DNA of 64,000 bases from Prochlorococcus sp. AG-347-M23 (GCA_003278855.1 QCCU01000003.1:1-64000); one strand, 5' to 3'; positions 36,975-47,560 are shown, numbered from the stretch's first letter. Numbers and translations are program-made. Notes: generated by a model from the letters alone, not told the origin.

Positions 36975-38372
36975 TTGGAAAATTCACACTCGAAAAAAAA
37001 TATTTCTAGATCTACAACAAGATTAATGTTCTCTTATGGGCTAGGAGATGCAGGCACAGGTTTAGTCGCAACACAATTTGGTTTTTTTCTTTTCAAATTC
37101 TTTATTTCTGCTGGTTTACCAGTAATAATTGCAGGATCATTATTAATGCTAATAAAGATATGGGATGCAGTAAATGATCCGTTAATTGGATGGTTAAGTG
37201 ATCGTACTAAATCAAGATGGGGGCCAAGAATCCCGTGGATGGTAGCAGCATCTGTTCCTCTTGGTTTCTCTTTAGCTGCGATATGGTGGACACCCACTGG
37301 TTCGGTTCTAACCAAGACTATTTACTATGCCATAATTTCTATAATCGTAATGACTGCTTATACAAGTATTAATCTTCCTTTTGCAGCTCTATCTACTGAA
37401 ATTTCTGAAAAAACAGCAATACGAACGAGACTAAACGCAGCTAGATTTACTGGCTCAATAATCGCAGGACTAACTGGTTTAATAATTGCTGGAATTGTAT
37501 TAGGTTCCGAAGGATCTGCAAATAATGAATATTTTTTAATGGGTAAAATAAGCGGATGTATTGCAGTTGCTGCAACATTAATTTCTTGTTGGGGATTAGC
37601 TCCATTCGCAAAAAAAGCAAGAAGGCCTTCAGGAAAAGTTGAAGCCATAACACTTCAATTCAAAAGGATCTTCAGAAATAAAAAATTTCTAAAAGTTATT
37701 ACGCTCTATATTCTTCTCTGGTGCGCCTTACAATTAATGCAAACAGTAGCGTTAATATATGTCGAGGATGTACTGAATGTACCCACATATATTGCGAAGT
37801 GGATCCCGATACCTTTCCAAATTAGCGCTTTAATGGGTTTACAAATATGGACCAGAGTATCAAATAAATTGAACAGGATTTCAGCGTTAAACTATGGAGC
37901 GATTATATGGATTATTTCATGTACAGCAGCTTTATTTTTACCTTCATTATCAAAAATTTCAGGAGTTGGAGATAGTTTATTCCTAAATGCCAGCAATATA
38001 TTTCTGTTCATTCTTTTAATTTTCATAATCTGTCTTATTGGCATTGGAGCTTCAACTGCTTTTCTTATCCCTTGGTCACTACTTCCTGATGCGATAGATG
38101 AAGACCCAGAGAAACCTGCAGGATTATATACTGCTTGGATGGTACTTATTCAGAAGATAGGTATCGCGTTTAGTGTTCAATTATTAGGATTTTTATTGTA
38201 TTTATCAGGTTATCAATCATGCTTTATTGAAAACGATGGTCTAAATATTATTGAACAATGCTACTCAGCACAATTAACTATTAGATTATGTATTGGTTTT
38301 ATACCCTCAATATTGGTAATAATTGGTCTTTTAATCATGAGAAAATGGGATCGGAAATTAATTACAAACTAA
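36975..38372 (+). CDS. GPH-type sugar/cation symporter (MFS superfamily)
   Basis: A 465-residue polytopic membrane protein with about 12 spans. The N-terminal motif MFSYGLGDAGTGLV and the loop WDAVNDPLIGWLSDRTKSRWGPRIPWM are diagnostic of the glycoside-pentoside-hexuronide (melibiose permease) family. The substrate is unknown. The start is TTG 36975 (MENSHSKKN). It ends 9 bp before the MlaE-like gene and may share its transcript. Confidence 0.87.
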   Translation: MENSHSKKNISRSTTRLMFSYGLGDAGTGLVATQFGFFLFKFFISAGLPVIIAGSLLMLIKIWDAVNDPLIGWLSDRTKSRWGPRIPWMVAASVPLGFSLAAIWWTPTGSVLTKTIYYAIISIIVMTAYTSINLPFAALSTEISEKTAIRTRLNAARFTGSIIAGLTGLIIAGIVLGSEGSANNEYFLMGKISGCIAVAATLISCWGLAPFAKKARRPSGKVEAITLQFKRIFRNKKFLKVITLYILLWCALQLMQTVALIYVEDVLNVPTYIAKWIPIPFQISALMGLQIWTRVSNKLNRISALNYGAIIWIISCTAALFLPSLSKISGVGDSLFLNASNIFLFILLIFIICLIGIGASTAFLIPWSLLPDAIDEDPEKPAGLYTAWMVLIQKIGIAFSVQLLGFLLYLSGYQSCFIENDGLNIIEQCYSAQLTIRLCIGFIPSILVIIGLLIMRKWDRKLITN

Positions 38373-38381
38373 TATAAAGAT

Positions 38382-39137
38382 ATGTATTACCTTAATTTTT
38401 TCAAAAGACTTCTAAGCAGCCTAGTGATTGGCGGGCAAGCAATTAATTTTATCTTAAAGGGTAAAATTTCCAAAAATGATCTCTTTGACCAACTTATGGA
38501 GTCAGGTCCTGGCAGTTTATTAATTGTATTAATTACTGGAATTGCCGCAGGTACAGTTTTTAATATTCAAGTTGCATCACAACTTACAAGTATGGGGGTT
38601 TCAAGTGAAATTGGAGGTTTATTAGCAGTGGGCATGGCAAGAGAAATGGCTCCTCTTCTAACTGCTACATTAATGACTGGAAAGGTTGCCACAGCCTATG
38701 CTGCTCAATTGGGCACTATGAAAGTCACAGAACAAATTGAGGCAATAACCATGTTGAGGACCGAACCAGTCCAATATTTGGTAGTTCCAAGGTTACTGTC
38801 GATGGTAATAATGTCTCCAATACAGTGTCTTTTGTTTTTATCTGTAGCCTTATGGAGTGGCCAAATTTGGAGCACAATTTTTTATAAAGTTCCTCCAATA
38901 GTTTTTTGGACATCTGTAAGATCAGGTAATGTGAGTTTAACCAGCGCAGACTTAACTTCAATGTTAATAAAATCTGTAGTGTTCGGATTACTTATTTCAA
39001 TCATTGCTTGTGGATATGGACTTACAACCAAAGGAGGGCCAAAAGAAGTTGGAACAAGTACAACAGGTGCAGTTGTAATGACTCTCGTTACTGTATCTTT
39101 AATGGATGTATTATTAACGCAAATTTTATTTGGGTGA
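38382..39137 (+). CDS. MlaE-family ABC transporter permease (Ycf63 type)
   Basis: A 251-residue permease of the MlaE/TGD1 family, which moves lipids between membranes. It has the conserved LIVLITGIAAGTVFNIQVASQL, an inner segment RTEPVQYLVVPRLLSM, and about five to six spans. The ATPase and MlaD-type substrate-binding subunits are not adjacent here. Two cyanobacterial conserved proteins (DUF3119, DUF3086) and plsY follow on the same strand, a lipid-linked context. Confidence 0.9.
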   Translation: MYYLNFFKRLLSSLVIGGQAINFILKGKISKNDLFDQLMESGPGSLLIVLITGIAAGTVFNIQVASQLTSMGVSSEIGGLLAVGMAREMAPLLTATLMTGKVATAYAAQLGTMKVTEQIEAITMLRTEPVQYLVVPRLLSMVIMSPIQCLLFLSVALWSGQIWSTIFYKVPPIVFWTSVRSGNVSLTSADLTSMLIKSVVFGLLISIIACGYGLTTKGGPKEVGTSTTGAVVMTLVTVSLMDVLLTQILFG

Positions 39138-39141
39138 TTCT

Positions 39142-39546
39142 ATGTTTAGTACTAAATCAAAAAAAGAGGACCCAGTAATAATATCTCCTTCATTTCAGTT
39201 GCCAATCATTCTAATAATTTTAAGTTTTATGCTTTTGTTTTTGGATATTGGTTCTTTGCCAACAATAATTTTTGCTTCTTTTAGCTTTTTTTTATTACTT
39301 CAGTCATTCACCTTAAGAATAAAAATAACAAATGATGATTTTATCGTTTTACAATTAGGCAAAGAGATTAGAACTTTTCCATTCAAGAACTGGATATCAT
39401 GGAAATTATTTTTTCCTATAATTCCAGGTATTTTTTATTTTAGAGAAAAGTCAAGTCCTCATTTATTACCAATTTTATTTAATCCAAAGCAATTAAAAGA
39501 TGAGCTCAAAAAAAAAGTAGACTCCCTGGAAATTAAAAATTCTTAA
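39142..39546 (+). CDS. DUF3119 family cyanobacterial membrane protein
   Basis: About 134 residues beginning MFSTKSKKEDPV, with two close hydrophobic segments (about residues 18-54) and a soluble C-terminal domain containing NWISWKLFFPIIPGIFYFREK. The pattern matches the cyanobacterial DUF3119 family. An in-frame TTG at 39130 overlapping the MlaE-like stop would add four residues. Function unknown; its fixed neighbourhood suggests a link with lipid handling (inference). Confidence 0.78.
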   Translation: MFSTKSKKEDPVIISPSFQLPIILIILSFMLLFLDIGSLPTIIFASFSFFLLLQSFTLRIKITNDDFIVLQLGKEIRTFPFKNWISWKLFFPIIPGIFYFREKSSPHLLPILFNPKQLKDELKKKVDSLEIKNS

Positions 39547-39581
39547 AATTCAGACTTTGCCTAATCATCAAAATTATTTAA

Positions 39582-40592
39582 ATGACTAATACAGAAATTT
39601 CCGACAATAATCCTGAAAAGGAATTAAAAATAAATGAGTCAATTTCAGATGATAAAACCAAACAAATTAGTAAGAAAAATACAACTCAAAATAAAAAAAT
39701 TACACCGAAAAACGATAAATCAACTAAATCTTTTGATGAAATTTCTAATGAAATTTTTAGAGATCTCTATTCAAAAAAAGACTCCTTAGTTAAAGAAATA
39801 AAAGAGCTAGAAACAAAAAAAATTGAACTAGAAAAAGATATTGAGTCTAATTTTAAAGGACAGTCAGATAATATTGCTAAAAGAGTCAAAGGCTTTCAAG
39901 AGTACTTAACTGGAGCTTTGCAGAATCTTTCACAAAACGTAGAGAGACTTGAATTAGTTTCTCAACCAATAATCGTAAAGCCTTCTCCCCTTGATGAGAA
40001 AAAGCAGGACAATACCACAAATAATGTAGTTAATGTTCCTGCTCTTTCTGAGACATTTAAACCAGATGAAGAGATTATAAAAAGTTGCTTTACAAGTTTC
40101 ACAGAACAACCCGACTTTTATGCAGAACCTTGGAAATTAAGACGCAGTCTTGATTCGTCAGATATAGAAATTATGGATGATTGGTTCTTTAACATGGGCG
40201 GAAGAGGTTCTCTTGAAAGTAGAGGATCTCGACAAAAAAATGCCTTGTTATCAGCTGGCTTAATATCTATTCTTGGCGAATTATATGGAGATCAATTTCA
40301 GACTCTTATTTTAGCTTCGCAGCCTGAACGATTAGGAGAATGGAGAAGAATTCTTCAAGATTCACTTGGTCTAACAAGGGATGACTTTGGACCTAATAGT
40401 GGGATTGTTTTGTTTGAAAGGCCTGAAGGTGTCATCGAAAGAGCTGATAGATTAGAAGAGAATGAAGAATTGCCATTTATTATCATTGATGCAGCAGAAA
40501 CCTCTGTTGAAATTCCAATACTTCAATTCCCATTATGGGTTGCATTTGCTGGTTCAGATAATGAAATTTACGATGATCTTGAACTAAACTAA
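39582..40592 (+). CDS. DUF3086 family cyanobacterial protein
   Basis: A 336-residue soluble protein. The first about 55 residues are low-complexity and charged, then comes a short coiled coil (about residues 62-90, [20 protein letters not shown]), a linker, and a conserved C-terminal domain (about 170-336) starting with [16 protein letters not shown] and including [15 protein letters not shown]. This matches cyanobacterial DUF3086. Function unknown. It lies between DUF3119 and plsY, 35 bp from the former and 5 bp from the latter. Confidence 0.78.
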   Translation: MTNTEISDNNPEKELKINESISDDKTKQISKKNTTQNKKITPKNDKSTKSFDEISNEIFRDLYSKKDSLVKEIKELETKKIELEKDIESNFKGQSDNIAKRVKGFQEYLTGALQNLSQNVERLELVSQPIIVKPSPLDEKKQDNTTNNVVNVPALSETFKPDEEIIKSCFTSFTEQPDFYAEPWKLRRSLDSSDIEIMDDWFFNMGGRGSLESRGSRQKNALLSAGLISILGELYGDQFQTLILASQPERLGEWRRILQDSLGLTRDDFGPNSGIVLFERPEGVIERADRLEENEELPFIIIDAAETSVEIPILQFPLWVAFAGSDNEIYDDLELN

Positions 40593-40597
40593 AGTTT

Positions 40598-41191
40598 ATG
40601 AATATCGTAATAATTTTTACAAGTTATCTTTTAGGATCACTTCCGACAGGTTTTTTAATTGGGAAATATCTCAAAAATATAGATCTAAGAACTATGGGTT
40701 CTGGATCTACAGGTGCCACAAATGTCTTAAGAAATGTTGGAAAATGGCCAGCACTTTTTGTTTTTATCATTGACGTTGGTAAAGGCCTTATAGCAGTAAA
40801 AATTTCTCAATATTTTACTGATCAAGGCTTAATAGAGGTAATAGCAGGGATATCTGCTATCTCAGGACATATTTGGCCAATATGGCTTAAAGGTAAAGGA
40901 GGAAAAGCTGTTGCTACTGGATTAGGTATGTTTTTGGCTCTTTCTTGGAAAGTTGGACTCGCATCTCTTGGCATTTTTTTATTAGTCCTAACAAAAACCA
41001 AATTTGTTTCTTTATCCAGTATTTCAGCTGCAATCTTACTTCCTATTTTTATGTTTTTTTACATAGGAAAATTTATGCACTCATACTTTTTTATAAGTTT
41101 AATTGTGGCATTATTAGTAATCTGGAAACATAGAACAAACATAACAAGATTGCTTAAAGGAGAAGAATCCAAAATTAATCAGAATCAATAG
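40598..41191 (+). CDS. plsY: acyl-phosphate glycerol-3-phosphate acyltransferase
   Basis: PlsY makes lysophosphatidic acid, the first step of phospholipid and glycolipid synthesis. Landmarks are the N-terminal [54 protein letters not shown] and the later RHRTNI. It has about five spans and 197 residues. It ends with a 17 bp convergent overlap with pyrF. Confidence 0.94.
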   Translation: MNIVIIFTSYLLGSLPTGFLIGKYLKNIDLRTMGSGSTGATNVLRNVGKWPALFVFIIDVGKGLIAVKISQYFTDQGLIEVIAGISAISGHIWPIWLKGKGGKAVATGLGMFLALSWKVGLASLGIFLLVLTKTKFVSLSSISAAILLPIFMFFYIGKFMHSYFFISLIVALLVIWKHRTNITRLLKGEESKINQNQ

Positions 41192-41906
41192 ATTTAAATA
41201 TTTCTATTAGAGCTTTATTAGGATCTATAGCTTTTGAAATTGATCTGCCAATGACTAATTTAGAAGCGCCATTATCTATAGCTTCATGGGGAGTCATAAT
41301 TCTATTTTGATCATCTTTATTGTCAATATTTAATCTGATACCTGGTGTAATAAGTTCAAAATTATGTTTATAAATAGATCTCAACATATTTACCTCCCAA
41401 GGGGAACAAACACATCCATCTAATCCGCCATCAAAAGACAACTTTGCAAGTCTTAATACATTTTCTTCAATTGAATTATTTCTATCAAGATCAGTTTGAA
41501 AATCTTTAAGAGAAAAGCTTGTTAAAACAGTTATTCCTACAACCAATGGAGGTTTCACACTGGCTGAGATGGCTCCTTCTAAAGATGCTTTTTTCGAATC
41601 CTTAAGAGCTTTCAAACCTGCTGAAGCATGAATAGAAATTATATCAACCCCTAATTTTGAAACTTGGAAACATGCTGCACTCATTGTATTTGGAATATCA
41701 TGAAATTTTAAGTCTAAAAAAATTTTTTTATTTAAACCTTTTAATATTTCAATAACTCTTGGACCTTCCCGAACAAAAAGCTCTAAACCAACTTTCACCC
41801 ACTTAATATTAGGACATTTTTCCAAAAGAAATTTTGCTTGACTTAAATCTAATCCATCAATTGCCAATATAAGTTTATCTTCTGAATTAAATCTGTTATG
41901 CATCAA
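41175..41906 (-). CDS. pyrF: orotidine-5'-phosphate decarboxylase
   Basis: PyrF makes UMP from OMP. The catalytic motif [11 protein letters not shown] carries the Asp-Lys-x-x-Asp residues. A TIM-barrel order with [23 protein letters not shown] and LVIGRSI is present. It has 243 residues and starts [13 protein letters not shown]; the second Met is an alternative start. tyrS ends 3 bp upstream. Confidence 0.95.
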   Translation of the reverse strand: MMHNRFNSEDKLILAIDGLDLSQAKFLLEKCPNIKWVKVGLELFVREGPRVIEILKGLNKKIFLDLKFHDIPNTMSAACFQVSKLGVDIISIHASAGLKALKDSKKASLEGAISASVKPPLVVGITVLTSFSLKDFQTDLDRNNSIEENVLRLAKLSFDGGLDGCVCSPWEVNMLRSIYKHNFELITPGIRLNIDNKDDQNRIMTPHEAIDNGASKLVIGRSISKAIDPNKALIEIFKSIDSD

Positions 41907-41909
41907 TTT

Positions 41910-43148
41910 TCAGTTTTCAAACCTCTTAATTATTTTTTTTCCAATTTGCAAAATTTTTCCTTCCAAATCATTTTTTGAATTAAAAACTAAATCAGGATTT
42001 ATTACTTTTTGACTATCAATTTTTACACCCCCACCTTTAATAGATCTTTTGGATTCGCTGCTAGATTTGAAAAGTTTTAAAGCACTTAATAAGTAGAAAA
42101 ACTTCACTGGAAAAACTACTTCTTTTAAAGAAATCTCTGGAATTTCTCCAACTTTTTCTTTATGTCCAAGGAATAATTTTTCGCAGTTTGATTGCGCCTT
42201 TAATGCTTCTTCGGCCCCATGGAATAAAGTAGTAACTTCTAAAGCCATTCTTCTCTGTAATTCACGAGGATTTGAGTTTTCAAGAAAACTTAAATCTAAT
42301 TCAGTAAGTAATTCAAAATAGGTGGGTATTATATTATCGGGAACTTTCTCTAATTTTGAATACATTGAAAGAGGATCTTCAGTCAAACCGACGGTGTTAA
42401 ATTCAGATTTACTCATCTTCTTAATTCCATCTAAACCTGTCAAAATTGGCAGCAGAACACCAAATTGAGGGTCTTGTTTAAAATGCCTTTGAAGATCTCT
42501 TCCTATTGCAATATTAAATTTCTGATCTGTGCCTCCAAGCTCAATATCTGATTGAACAACTACCGAATCGTAACCTTGTAATAGTGGATATAAGAATTCA
42601 TGCAAAGCAATTGGAACTTTCGAAGTGTACCTTTTATTAAATTCCTCCTTAGCTAGCATTTGACTAACTGTTGCACTCCCCATTAGTTCAATTATCGAAT
42701 TAAGATTTAATCCTTTTAACCATTCGCTGTTATATCTAATTTCTATTCTATCTTTTGAATCAAAATCTAAAATAGATTGATTGGCTGGTTTTCCCATCCC
42801 TAGTTGGGTTAAGTATGTTTTTGCATTATCTTTAACTTGTTTTTCCGATAACTGAACTCTTGTTTTGTTTTTCCCTGTTGGATCTCCAATTTGAGCAGTA
42901 AAATCCCCAATAATTAAAACTGCAATATGTCCATTATCTTGGAATGCCCTAAGTTTTTTAAACAATATGCTGTGCCCAAGATGAATATCAGTTCCAGTTG
43001 GATCGATACCGAGTTTAACCCTTAATTTTTTATTATTTTTTTTCGAATGATCAATTATCTCTGCAAAGGTTTGATCTGTTCCCTTAATTGGAAAATATTC
43101 TTCTATTCCTCTTGACAGCCATGATGGCAATTTTAAATTATCTGTCAT
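41910..43148 (-). CDS. tyrS: tyrosyl-tRNA synthetase
   Basis: This class I aminoacyl-tRNA synthetase charges tRNA-Tyr. Its HIGH-type motif appears as HLGHSIL after [11 protein letters not shown]; the KMSKS motif is intact in [10 protein letters not shown]-terminal S4-like RNA-binding domain includes [11 protein letters not shown]. It has 412 residues. It forms a minus-strand run with pyrF downstream and the DUF1825 gene upstream. Confidence 0.95.
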   Translation of the reverse strand: MTDNLKLPSWLSRGIEEYFPIKGTDQTFAEIIDHSKKNNKKLRVKLGIDPTGTDIHLGHSILFKKLRAFQDNGHIAVLIIGDFTAQIGDPTGKNKTRVQLSEKQVKDNAKTYLTQLGMGKPANQSILDFDSKDRIEIRYNSEWLKGLNLNSIIELMGSATVSQMLAKEEFNKRYTSKVPIALHEFLYPLLQGYDSVVVQSDIELGGTDQKFNIAIGRDLQRHFKQDPQFGVLLPILTGLDGIKKMSKSEFNTVGLTEDPLSMYSKLEKVPDNIIPTYFELLTELDLSFLENSNPRELQRRMALEVTTLFHGAEEALKAQSNCEKLFLGHKEKVGEIPEISLKEVVFPVKFFYLLSALKLFKSSSESKRSIKGGGVKIDSQKVINPDLVFNSKNDLEGKILQIGKKIIKRFEN

Positions 43149-43167
43149 AAAGCTTTAACCGTTTACT

Positions 43168-43491
43168 TTAAGAAGTTTTATCAAGTTCATCCTTCATTCT
43201 TATTAAGGTTTTATTCATTTGATCGAACATTTGATCAGGAGTAATCCCAAATTGGCTTAACTGTGTCTTTAATTGTTCTACTGTCATTTTTGCTTGAAAA
43301 TCTTCAGACAATTCAAATCTCTTCATAAAAACCTTATAACGATCCATAAGAGATTCCATTTTTTTTATAAACATTTTTTTCCCTTCTCTATCAAATTTTC
43401 CATAATCAGAGCCAAGTTTCATAAGTTCTTGATAATCTGTAAAAAGCTTCTTAGCTTCTTCTTGAACGATGTCTGACTCAAAAAATCCCAT
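43168..43491 (-). CDS. DUF1825 family cyanobacterial protein
   Basis: A 107-residue highly conserved cyanobacterial protein: MGFFESDIVQEEAKKLF, then the invariant-looking LGSDYGKFDREGKKMFIKKMESLM and MTVEQLKTQLSQFGITPDQMFDQM. I place the start at ATG 43491, where the family begins, not at the ATG seven codons upstream (43512). Helical and soluble. Function unknown. Confidence 0.88.
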   Translation of the reverse strand: MGFFESDIVQEEAKKLFTDYQELMKLGSDYGKFDREGKKMFIKKMESLMDRYKVFMKRFELSEDFQAKMTVEQLKTQLSQFGITPDQMFDQMNKTLIRMKDELDKTS

Positions 43492-43636
43492 TTCTATTTT
43501 TTTACTTCGCAAGATTAAGGCTCAATTACAAGATAACAAGAATCTGTTAAATTGATTAGAACATTAATAAATTTTAGTTTATAAATAATTCTTTGATTTA
43601 TATTTTTTCAGAAGTAAATTTAGTAAACATGATCCA

Positions 43637-44254
43637 TTGATATTGAAAGAATTTAACGTAAATAATATTTCAAATCAAAATAGACAATTTGAATTATTTA
43701 GTTCAAATGTAAATACATCAATTAATTTTCAACACTCAAATAATCTAAAAATCAAAGGTGAAATCCTAACTGAATGGAGGAATAAAATCCATAATCACCA
43801 ATTTAAAGTTTTAAAAGATGCTCACAATAAAACTTTGCACCAAACATGTCTTCCTATAAATACAATTTCAAATGAAAGAAAAATTGATCCGTTTTCCCTG
43901 CAGCCATTATCATTAAATTTTTGGAGAACGAATCAATATATACACAATGGTCCAGCAATGTATTTTGTAATTGACTCAATGGAGAGTTCTAAAATAATCC
44001 TTTATATAGGAGAAACAAACTTAGCAAATAAAAGATGGAAGGGAGAACATGACTGTAAAAATTACCTCATGAACTATAAAGAAGCCTTAGCCTATAACAA
44101 CCTCTCTAGTCATCAAGATATTCGTTTCTTCTTAGATGTACCTAAAGAAGTAAAATTAAGACGTAAATTAGAACAGCAACTGATATATTTATGGTTACCA
44201 CCCTTTAATAAAGAAACCCGTAATAGGTGGGCAACTACTTTCACAAACAACTAA
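43637..44254 (+). CDS. GIY-YIG domain-like protein
   Basis: A 205-residue protein. From about residue 106 it carries a GIY-YIG-like core: AMYFVIDS, then ILYIGETNLANKRWKGEHDC, with the arginine in KRW. The N-terminal half (about 100 residues) has no recognisable domain but includes WRNKIHNHQFKVLKDA. Translation starts at TTG 43637 (or TTG 43643). In this family such proteins are nucleases or DNA-structure binding factors; the biological role here is not known. It stands alone, not near mobile elements. Confidence 0.68.
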   Translation: MILKEFNVNNISNQNRQFELFSSNVNTSINFQHSNNLKIKGEILTEWRNKIHNHQFKVLKDAHNKTLHQTCLPINTISNERKIDPFSLQPLSLNFWRTNQYIHNGPAMYFVIDSMESSKIILYIGETNLANKRWKGEHDCKNYLMNYKEALAYNNLSSHQDIRFFLDVPKEVKLRRKLEQQLIYLWLPPFNKETRNRWATTFTNN

Positions 44255-44278
44255 AAGTTAATTAAATCCATTTTACAA

Positions 44279-45751
44279 ATGCAATTTTCCACATTCCAAA
44301 AAAATCTAGACAACTGGCAAGGTGCTTCATTAATTTTTGGAGTTTTAGAGGAAGAAATTGCAAGCCAACTTGAAAACATAAAATTTGTTGTTGACCCAAA
44401 ATTATTACTAAAAAAAGTTATTCAAAAAAAATTCAAAGGAGAAAAAGGAAAAACTCTTAGCTTTGAATTTTTAGATCAAAAATTAGAAACTTTAATCATA
44501 GTTGGTCTTGGCAAATCGAAAGACCTAAAAAAAAGTGATATAGAAAACTCCCTAGGTAATCTAATTAGAAAAACAGTTGATAAAAATGAAAAAATCAGCA
44601 TCTTGCTACCTTGGGAATTAATAAATTCAAAAGTAAAAATAAATCAATTAGCAGAGTCAGCTAGATTATCTGCTTATAAGGACAATAGATTCAACAAGAA
44701 AAAAGACGAAGAGAAAGTTCTTAAAGAAATAGAGTTTTTGAATTTAAAAAAATTTGAGAATATTAGCTTTGAAGAGACAGAAAAAATATGTGAAGGTGTA
44801 GAACTAGCCAGAAGACTTGTAGCCGCCCCTCCAAATAGTCTTACGCCCCAGGAAATGTCTATTCAGGCTTCTCAAATAGCAAAGGATCATGGTTTGGAAG
44901 TAAAAATTTTAGAGGCAAAAGATTGTGAAGATTTAGGAATGGGTGCATATTTAGCTGTTGCAAAAGGTTCTGATCTAGATCCTAAATTTATACATCTTAC
45001 TTTGAGCTCAGAGGGTCCTATAAAAGAAAAGATTGCTCTTGTTGGAAAGGGTTTAACCTTTGATTCTGGAGGATACAACTTGAAAGTAGGAGCTTCTCAA
45101 ATTGAAATGATGAAATATGATATGGGCGGAAGCGCTGCAGTTTTAGGAACAGCAAAAGCACTTGGAGCAATTAAACCAAAGGGATTAGAAATTCATTTTA
45201 TTGTGGCATCTTGCGAAAATATGATAAATGGATCTGCAGTACATCCTGGAGATGTAGTTAAAGCATCTAATGGTAAGACAATTGAAATAAATAACACTGA
45301 TGCAGAGGGTAGACTCACATTAGCTGATGCTTTAACTTACGCATCAAATTTAAAACCGGATTCAATAATTGATCTCGCAACTTTAACGGGAGCTATTGTT
45401 GTTGCATTAGGGAATGATGTAGCTGGATTCTGGAGCAATAATGATGATCTAGCAAATGATCTAAAAGCTGCATCAGCCCAGTCTGGAGAAGAATTATGGC
45501 AAATGCCTTTACAAAAATCTTATAAAGAGGGTTTAAAGTCTCATATAGCTGACATGAAAAATACAGGTCCTAGAGCAGGTGGCTCAATAACTGCTGCTTT
45601 GTTTTTAGAAGAATTCTTTGATAAAGAGATTAAATGGGCTCATATTGATATTGCTGGGACTTGTTGGACTGACAAGAATAAGGGGATTAACCCATCAGGT
45701 GCAACTGGTTTTGGAGTTAAAACTCTTGTTCAATGGATTAAAAATAAATAA
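44279..45751 (+). CDS. pepA: leucyl aminopeptidase (M17)
   Basis: A cytoplasmic two-metal aminopeptidase, 490 residues. The active-site signature [15 protein letters not shown] and metal and substrate residues in [15 protein letters not shown] are present. The N-terminal M17 domain is about 165 residues. It may also act in site-specific recombination in other bacteria, but nothing here suggests that. It begins 24 bp after the GIY-YIG gene. Confidence 0.95.
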   Translation: MQFSTFQKNLDNWQGASLIFGVLEEEIASQLENIKFVVDPKLLLKKVIQKKFKGEKGKTLSFEFLDQKLETLIIVGLGKSKDLKKSDIENSLGNLIRKTVDKNEKISILLPWELINSKVKINQLAESARLSAYKDNRFNKKKDEEKVLKEIEFLNLKKFENISFEETEKICEGVELARRLVAAPPNSLTPQEMSIQASQIAKDHGLEVKILEAKDCEDLGMGAYLAVAKGSDLDPKFIHLTLSSEGPIKEKIALVGKGLTFDSGGYNLKVGASQIEMMKYDMGGSAAVLGTAKALGAIKPKGLEIHFIVASCENMINGSAVHPGDVVKASNGKTIEINNTDAEGRLTLADALTYASNLKPDSIIDLATLTGAIVVALGNDVAGFWSNNDDLANDLKAASAQSGEELWQMPLQKSYKEGLKSHIADMKNTGPRAGGSITAALFLEEFFDKEIKWAHIDIAGTCWTDKNKGINPSGATGFGVKTLVQWIKNK

Positions 45752-45762
45752 CTATATTTAAT

Positions 45763-46365
45763 TTATTCATTCCAAAGATTTGTTGATCTAGCGTTATCGC
45801 CCCATAATTTATCCAACCTCTGATCTCTCCCACATGAGAATCTATAGAACTTATATTTTAATTCATTTCTCTCCGCAAAATCCTGATGATATTCTTCAGC
45901 CAACCAAAATTGATCTTTTAATTTTACTTCTACAGAAATTTTTTCTAATGGCACACCCAATTCATTTGAGGCGGAAACAATTGCATTTATCGCATCACTT
46001 TCCTCAGTTGCATCTTTGAAAAAGATTACTGGCCTGTAAGAATCTCCACGATCACAAAATTGACCCTTGCCATCCAGAGGATCAATATTTCTGAAATAAA
46101 GCTTAAGTATCTCGGGTAAAGTTACCGATTGGGAATCATAGTCCACCAAAACCACTTCCTGATGTCCTTCATGATTTTCGTAGGTAGGATTTTGTAAATC
46201 TCCACCTGAATAGCCACTTTGCACAAAATTGACCCCCTTTAATGACTCTAAATCATGTTCTAAACACCAAAAACAACCTCCTGCAAGAATCAATTCCTCC
46301 GCAAAAGTGTTTAAAGGATTAATAAATATTGAAAGAGCAATTACTATAGATAATAAATATTTCAT
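45763..46365 (-). CDS. msrA: exported peptide methionine (S)-S-oxide reductase
   Basis: MsrA repairs oxidised methionine. The catalytic GGCFWC motif is at residues 29-34 (C31 nucleophile), followed by SGYSGG and the EEYHQDF and C-terminal segments. Unlike the usual cytoplasmic enzyme, it has a signal peptide (residues 1-22, site TFAE), so repair should take place in the periplasm or thylakoid lumen. It has 200 residues. A C-terminal SCGRD cysteine could be the recycling residue. It is downstream of lpxB. Confidence 0.93.
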   Translation of the reverse strand: MKYLLSIVIALSIFINPLNTFAEELILAGGCFWCLEHDLESLKGVNFVQSGYSGGDLQNPTYENHEGHQEVVLVDYDSQSVTLPEILKLYFRNIDPLDGKGQFCDRGDSYRPVIFFKDATEESDAINAIVSASNELGVPLEKISVEVKLKDQFWLAEEYHQDFAERNELKYKFYRFSCGRDQRLDKLWGDNARSTNLWNE

Positions 46366-46381
46366 TTTTTTATTATAAATT

Positions 46382-47560
46382 TCAAATAATAGATTTGATA
46401 ATCTCTTTTGCAGCTCTTTGTACTACACCCTCTTCTCCTAATTCTTTTTTTAGAAAAGCATAACCTTTTTTAATTTTTATATTTTCTGACTTCCTTTCAA
46501 GAATCCTACAAGATTTATAGAAAATTTTCTTTTCATCAAACTCCTTTTGTACAAACTCAGGGATTATAAATTTATTAACTAACAAATTTACAGGGGAAAT
46601 AAATTTTACTTTGAAATTGAGAATTTTTTTGGCAATAAAAGCAGTTACCCTACTCACTCTATAACCAACAATCTGTGGGATTCCATATAGAGCTAATTCC
46701 ATATTAACTGTCCCAGATTTACAAAGCGCAATTTTAGTGAGGGAATAAATGTAAGGCTTTAATTTTGCACTATCTTTTTGAGAAATCACAAGTCCTTTAA
46801 CTTGATATTTTCTAAAAGCTTTTTTGAATATTTCATCAAAAGAATCCCGACAGGAGGGAATATAGACAACCAAACTAGGATATTTTTGTTGTAATTTTTT
46901 AGCCGCTTTCATAAAAGTAGGTAATATATATCGCAATTCTTGTGGTCTTGATGCTGGCATTAAAAGTATGATGTTTTGATCTGGGCGAAGGTTTAAAATA
47001 TTTCTGGCATCTTTCTTAAAGGGAAGTTTTTTTGTTAAATCAATCATTGGATGTCCAACCCAAAAAACATTTCCGCCCCTCTTTTTGTAAAAGTCTGCTT
47101 CTTTCTTGAAAATTGCAAAAATCTTATCAGAAAACTTTATTAGATTCGTTGTTGTATTGTTGCCAACCCTCCAAGCCCACTCTTGAGGAGCAATATAGTA
47201 AAAAATTGGAACTTTAGTCTTCGATCTTTTTAATTTAGTGCCAATTTTTATATTTGGTCCCATATAGTCAATCAAAATTAAGCAATCAGGAGGATATTTT
47301 TTTAGTAATTTGTAGAACCTTTTTTGAATTCTTATCGTTGGAATAATAAGAGGTAAAGCCTCCCAAATTCCTATTGCACTAATTGATGTAGTATCTTGAA
47401 GAATTTTTACACCTTCTTTCTTCATCCTTTCCCCGCCTAATCCGCAAATTTCTAAATCTATAGATTTTTTTTTAGCTTCATCTAACAATGCTTTTGATAA
47501 CAAACTTCCGTGCAAATCTCCCGAGACTTCTCCAGTACTTATAAATATCTTTTTATTCAT
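46382..47560 (-). CDS. lpxB: lipid-A-disaccharide synthase
   Basis: LpxB condenses UDP-2,3-diacylglucosamine with lipid X. Landmarks are STGEVSGDLHGSLL, DYMGPNIKIG, YYIAPQEWAWR, GHPMIDL, LLMPASRPQELRYILP and CKSGTVNMELAL. It has 392 residues. It is the last gene in the minus-strand lpxC-fabZ-lpxA-lpxB block and overlaps lpxA by 4 bp. Confidence 0.94.
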   Translation of the reverse strand: MNKKIFISTGEVSGDLHGSLLSKALLDEAKKKSIDLEICGLGGERMKKEGVKILQDTTSISAIGIWEALPLIIPTIRIQKRFYKLLKKYPPDCLILIDYMGPNIKIGTKLKRSKTKVPIFYYIAPQEWAWRVGNNTTTNLIKFSDKIFAIFKKEADFYKKRGGNVFWVGHPMIDLTKKLPFKKDARNILNLRPDQNIILLMPASRPQELRYILPTFMKAAKKLQQKYPSLVVYIPSCRDSFDEIFKKAFRKYQVKGLVISQKDSAKLKPYIYSLTKIALCKSGTVNMELALYGIPQIVGYRVSRVTAFIAKKILNFKVKFISPVNLLVNKFIIPEFVQKEFDEKKIFYKSCRILERKSENIKIKKGYAFLKKELGEEGVVQRAAKEIIKSII

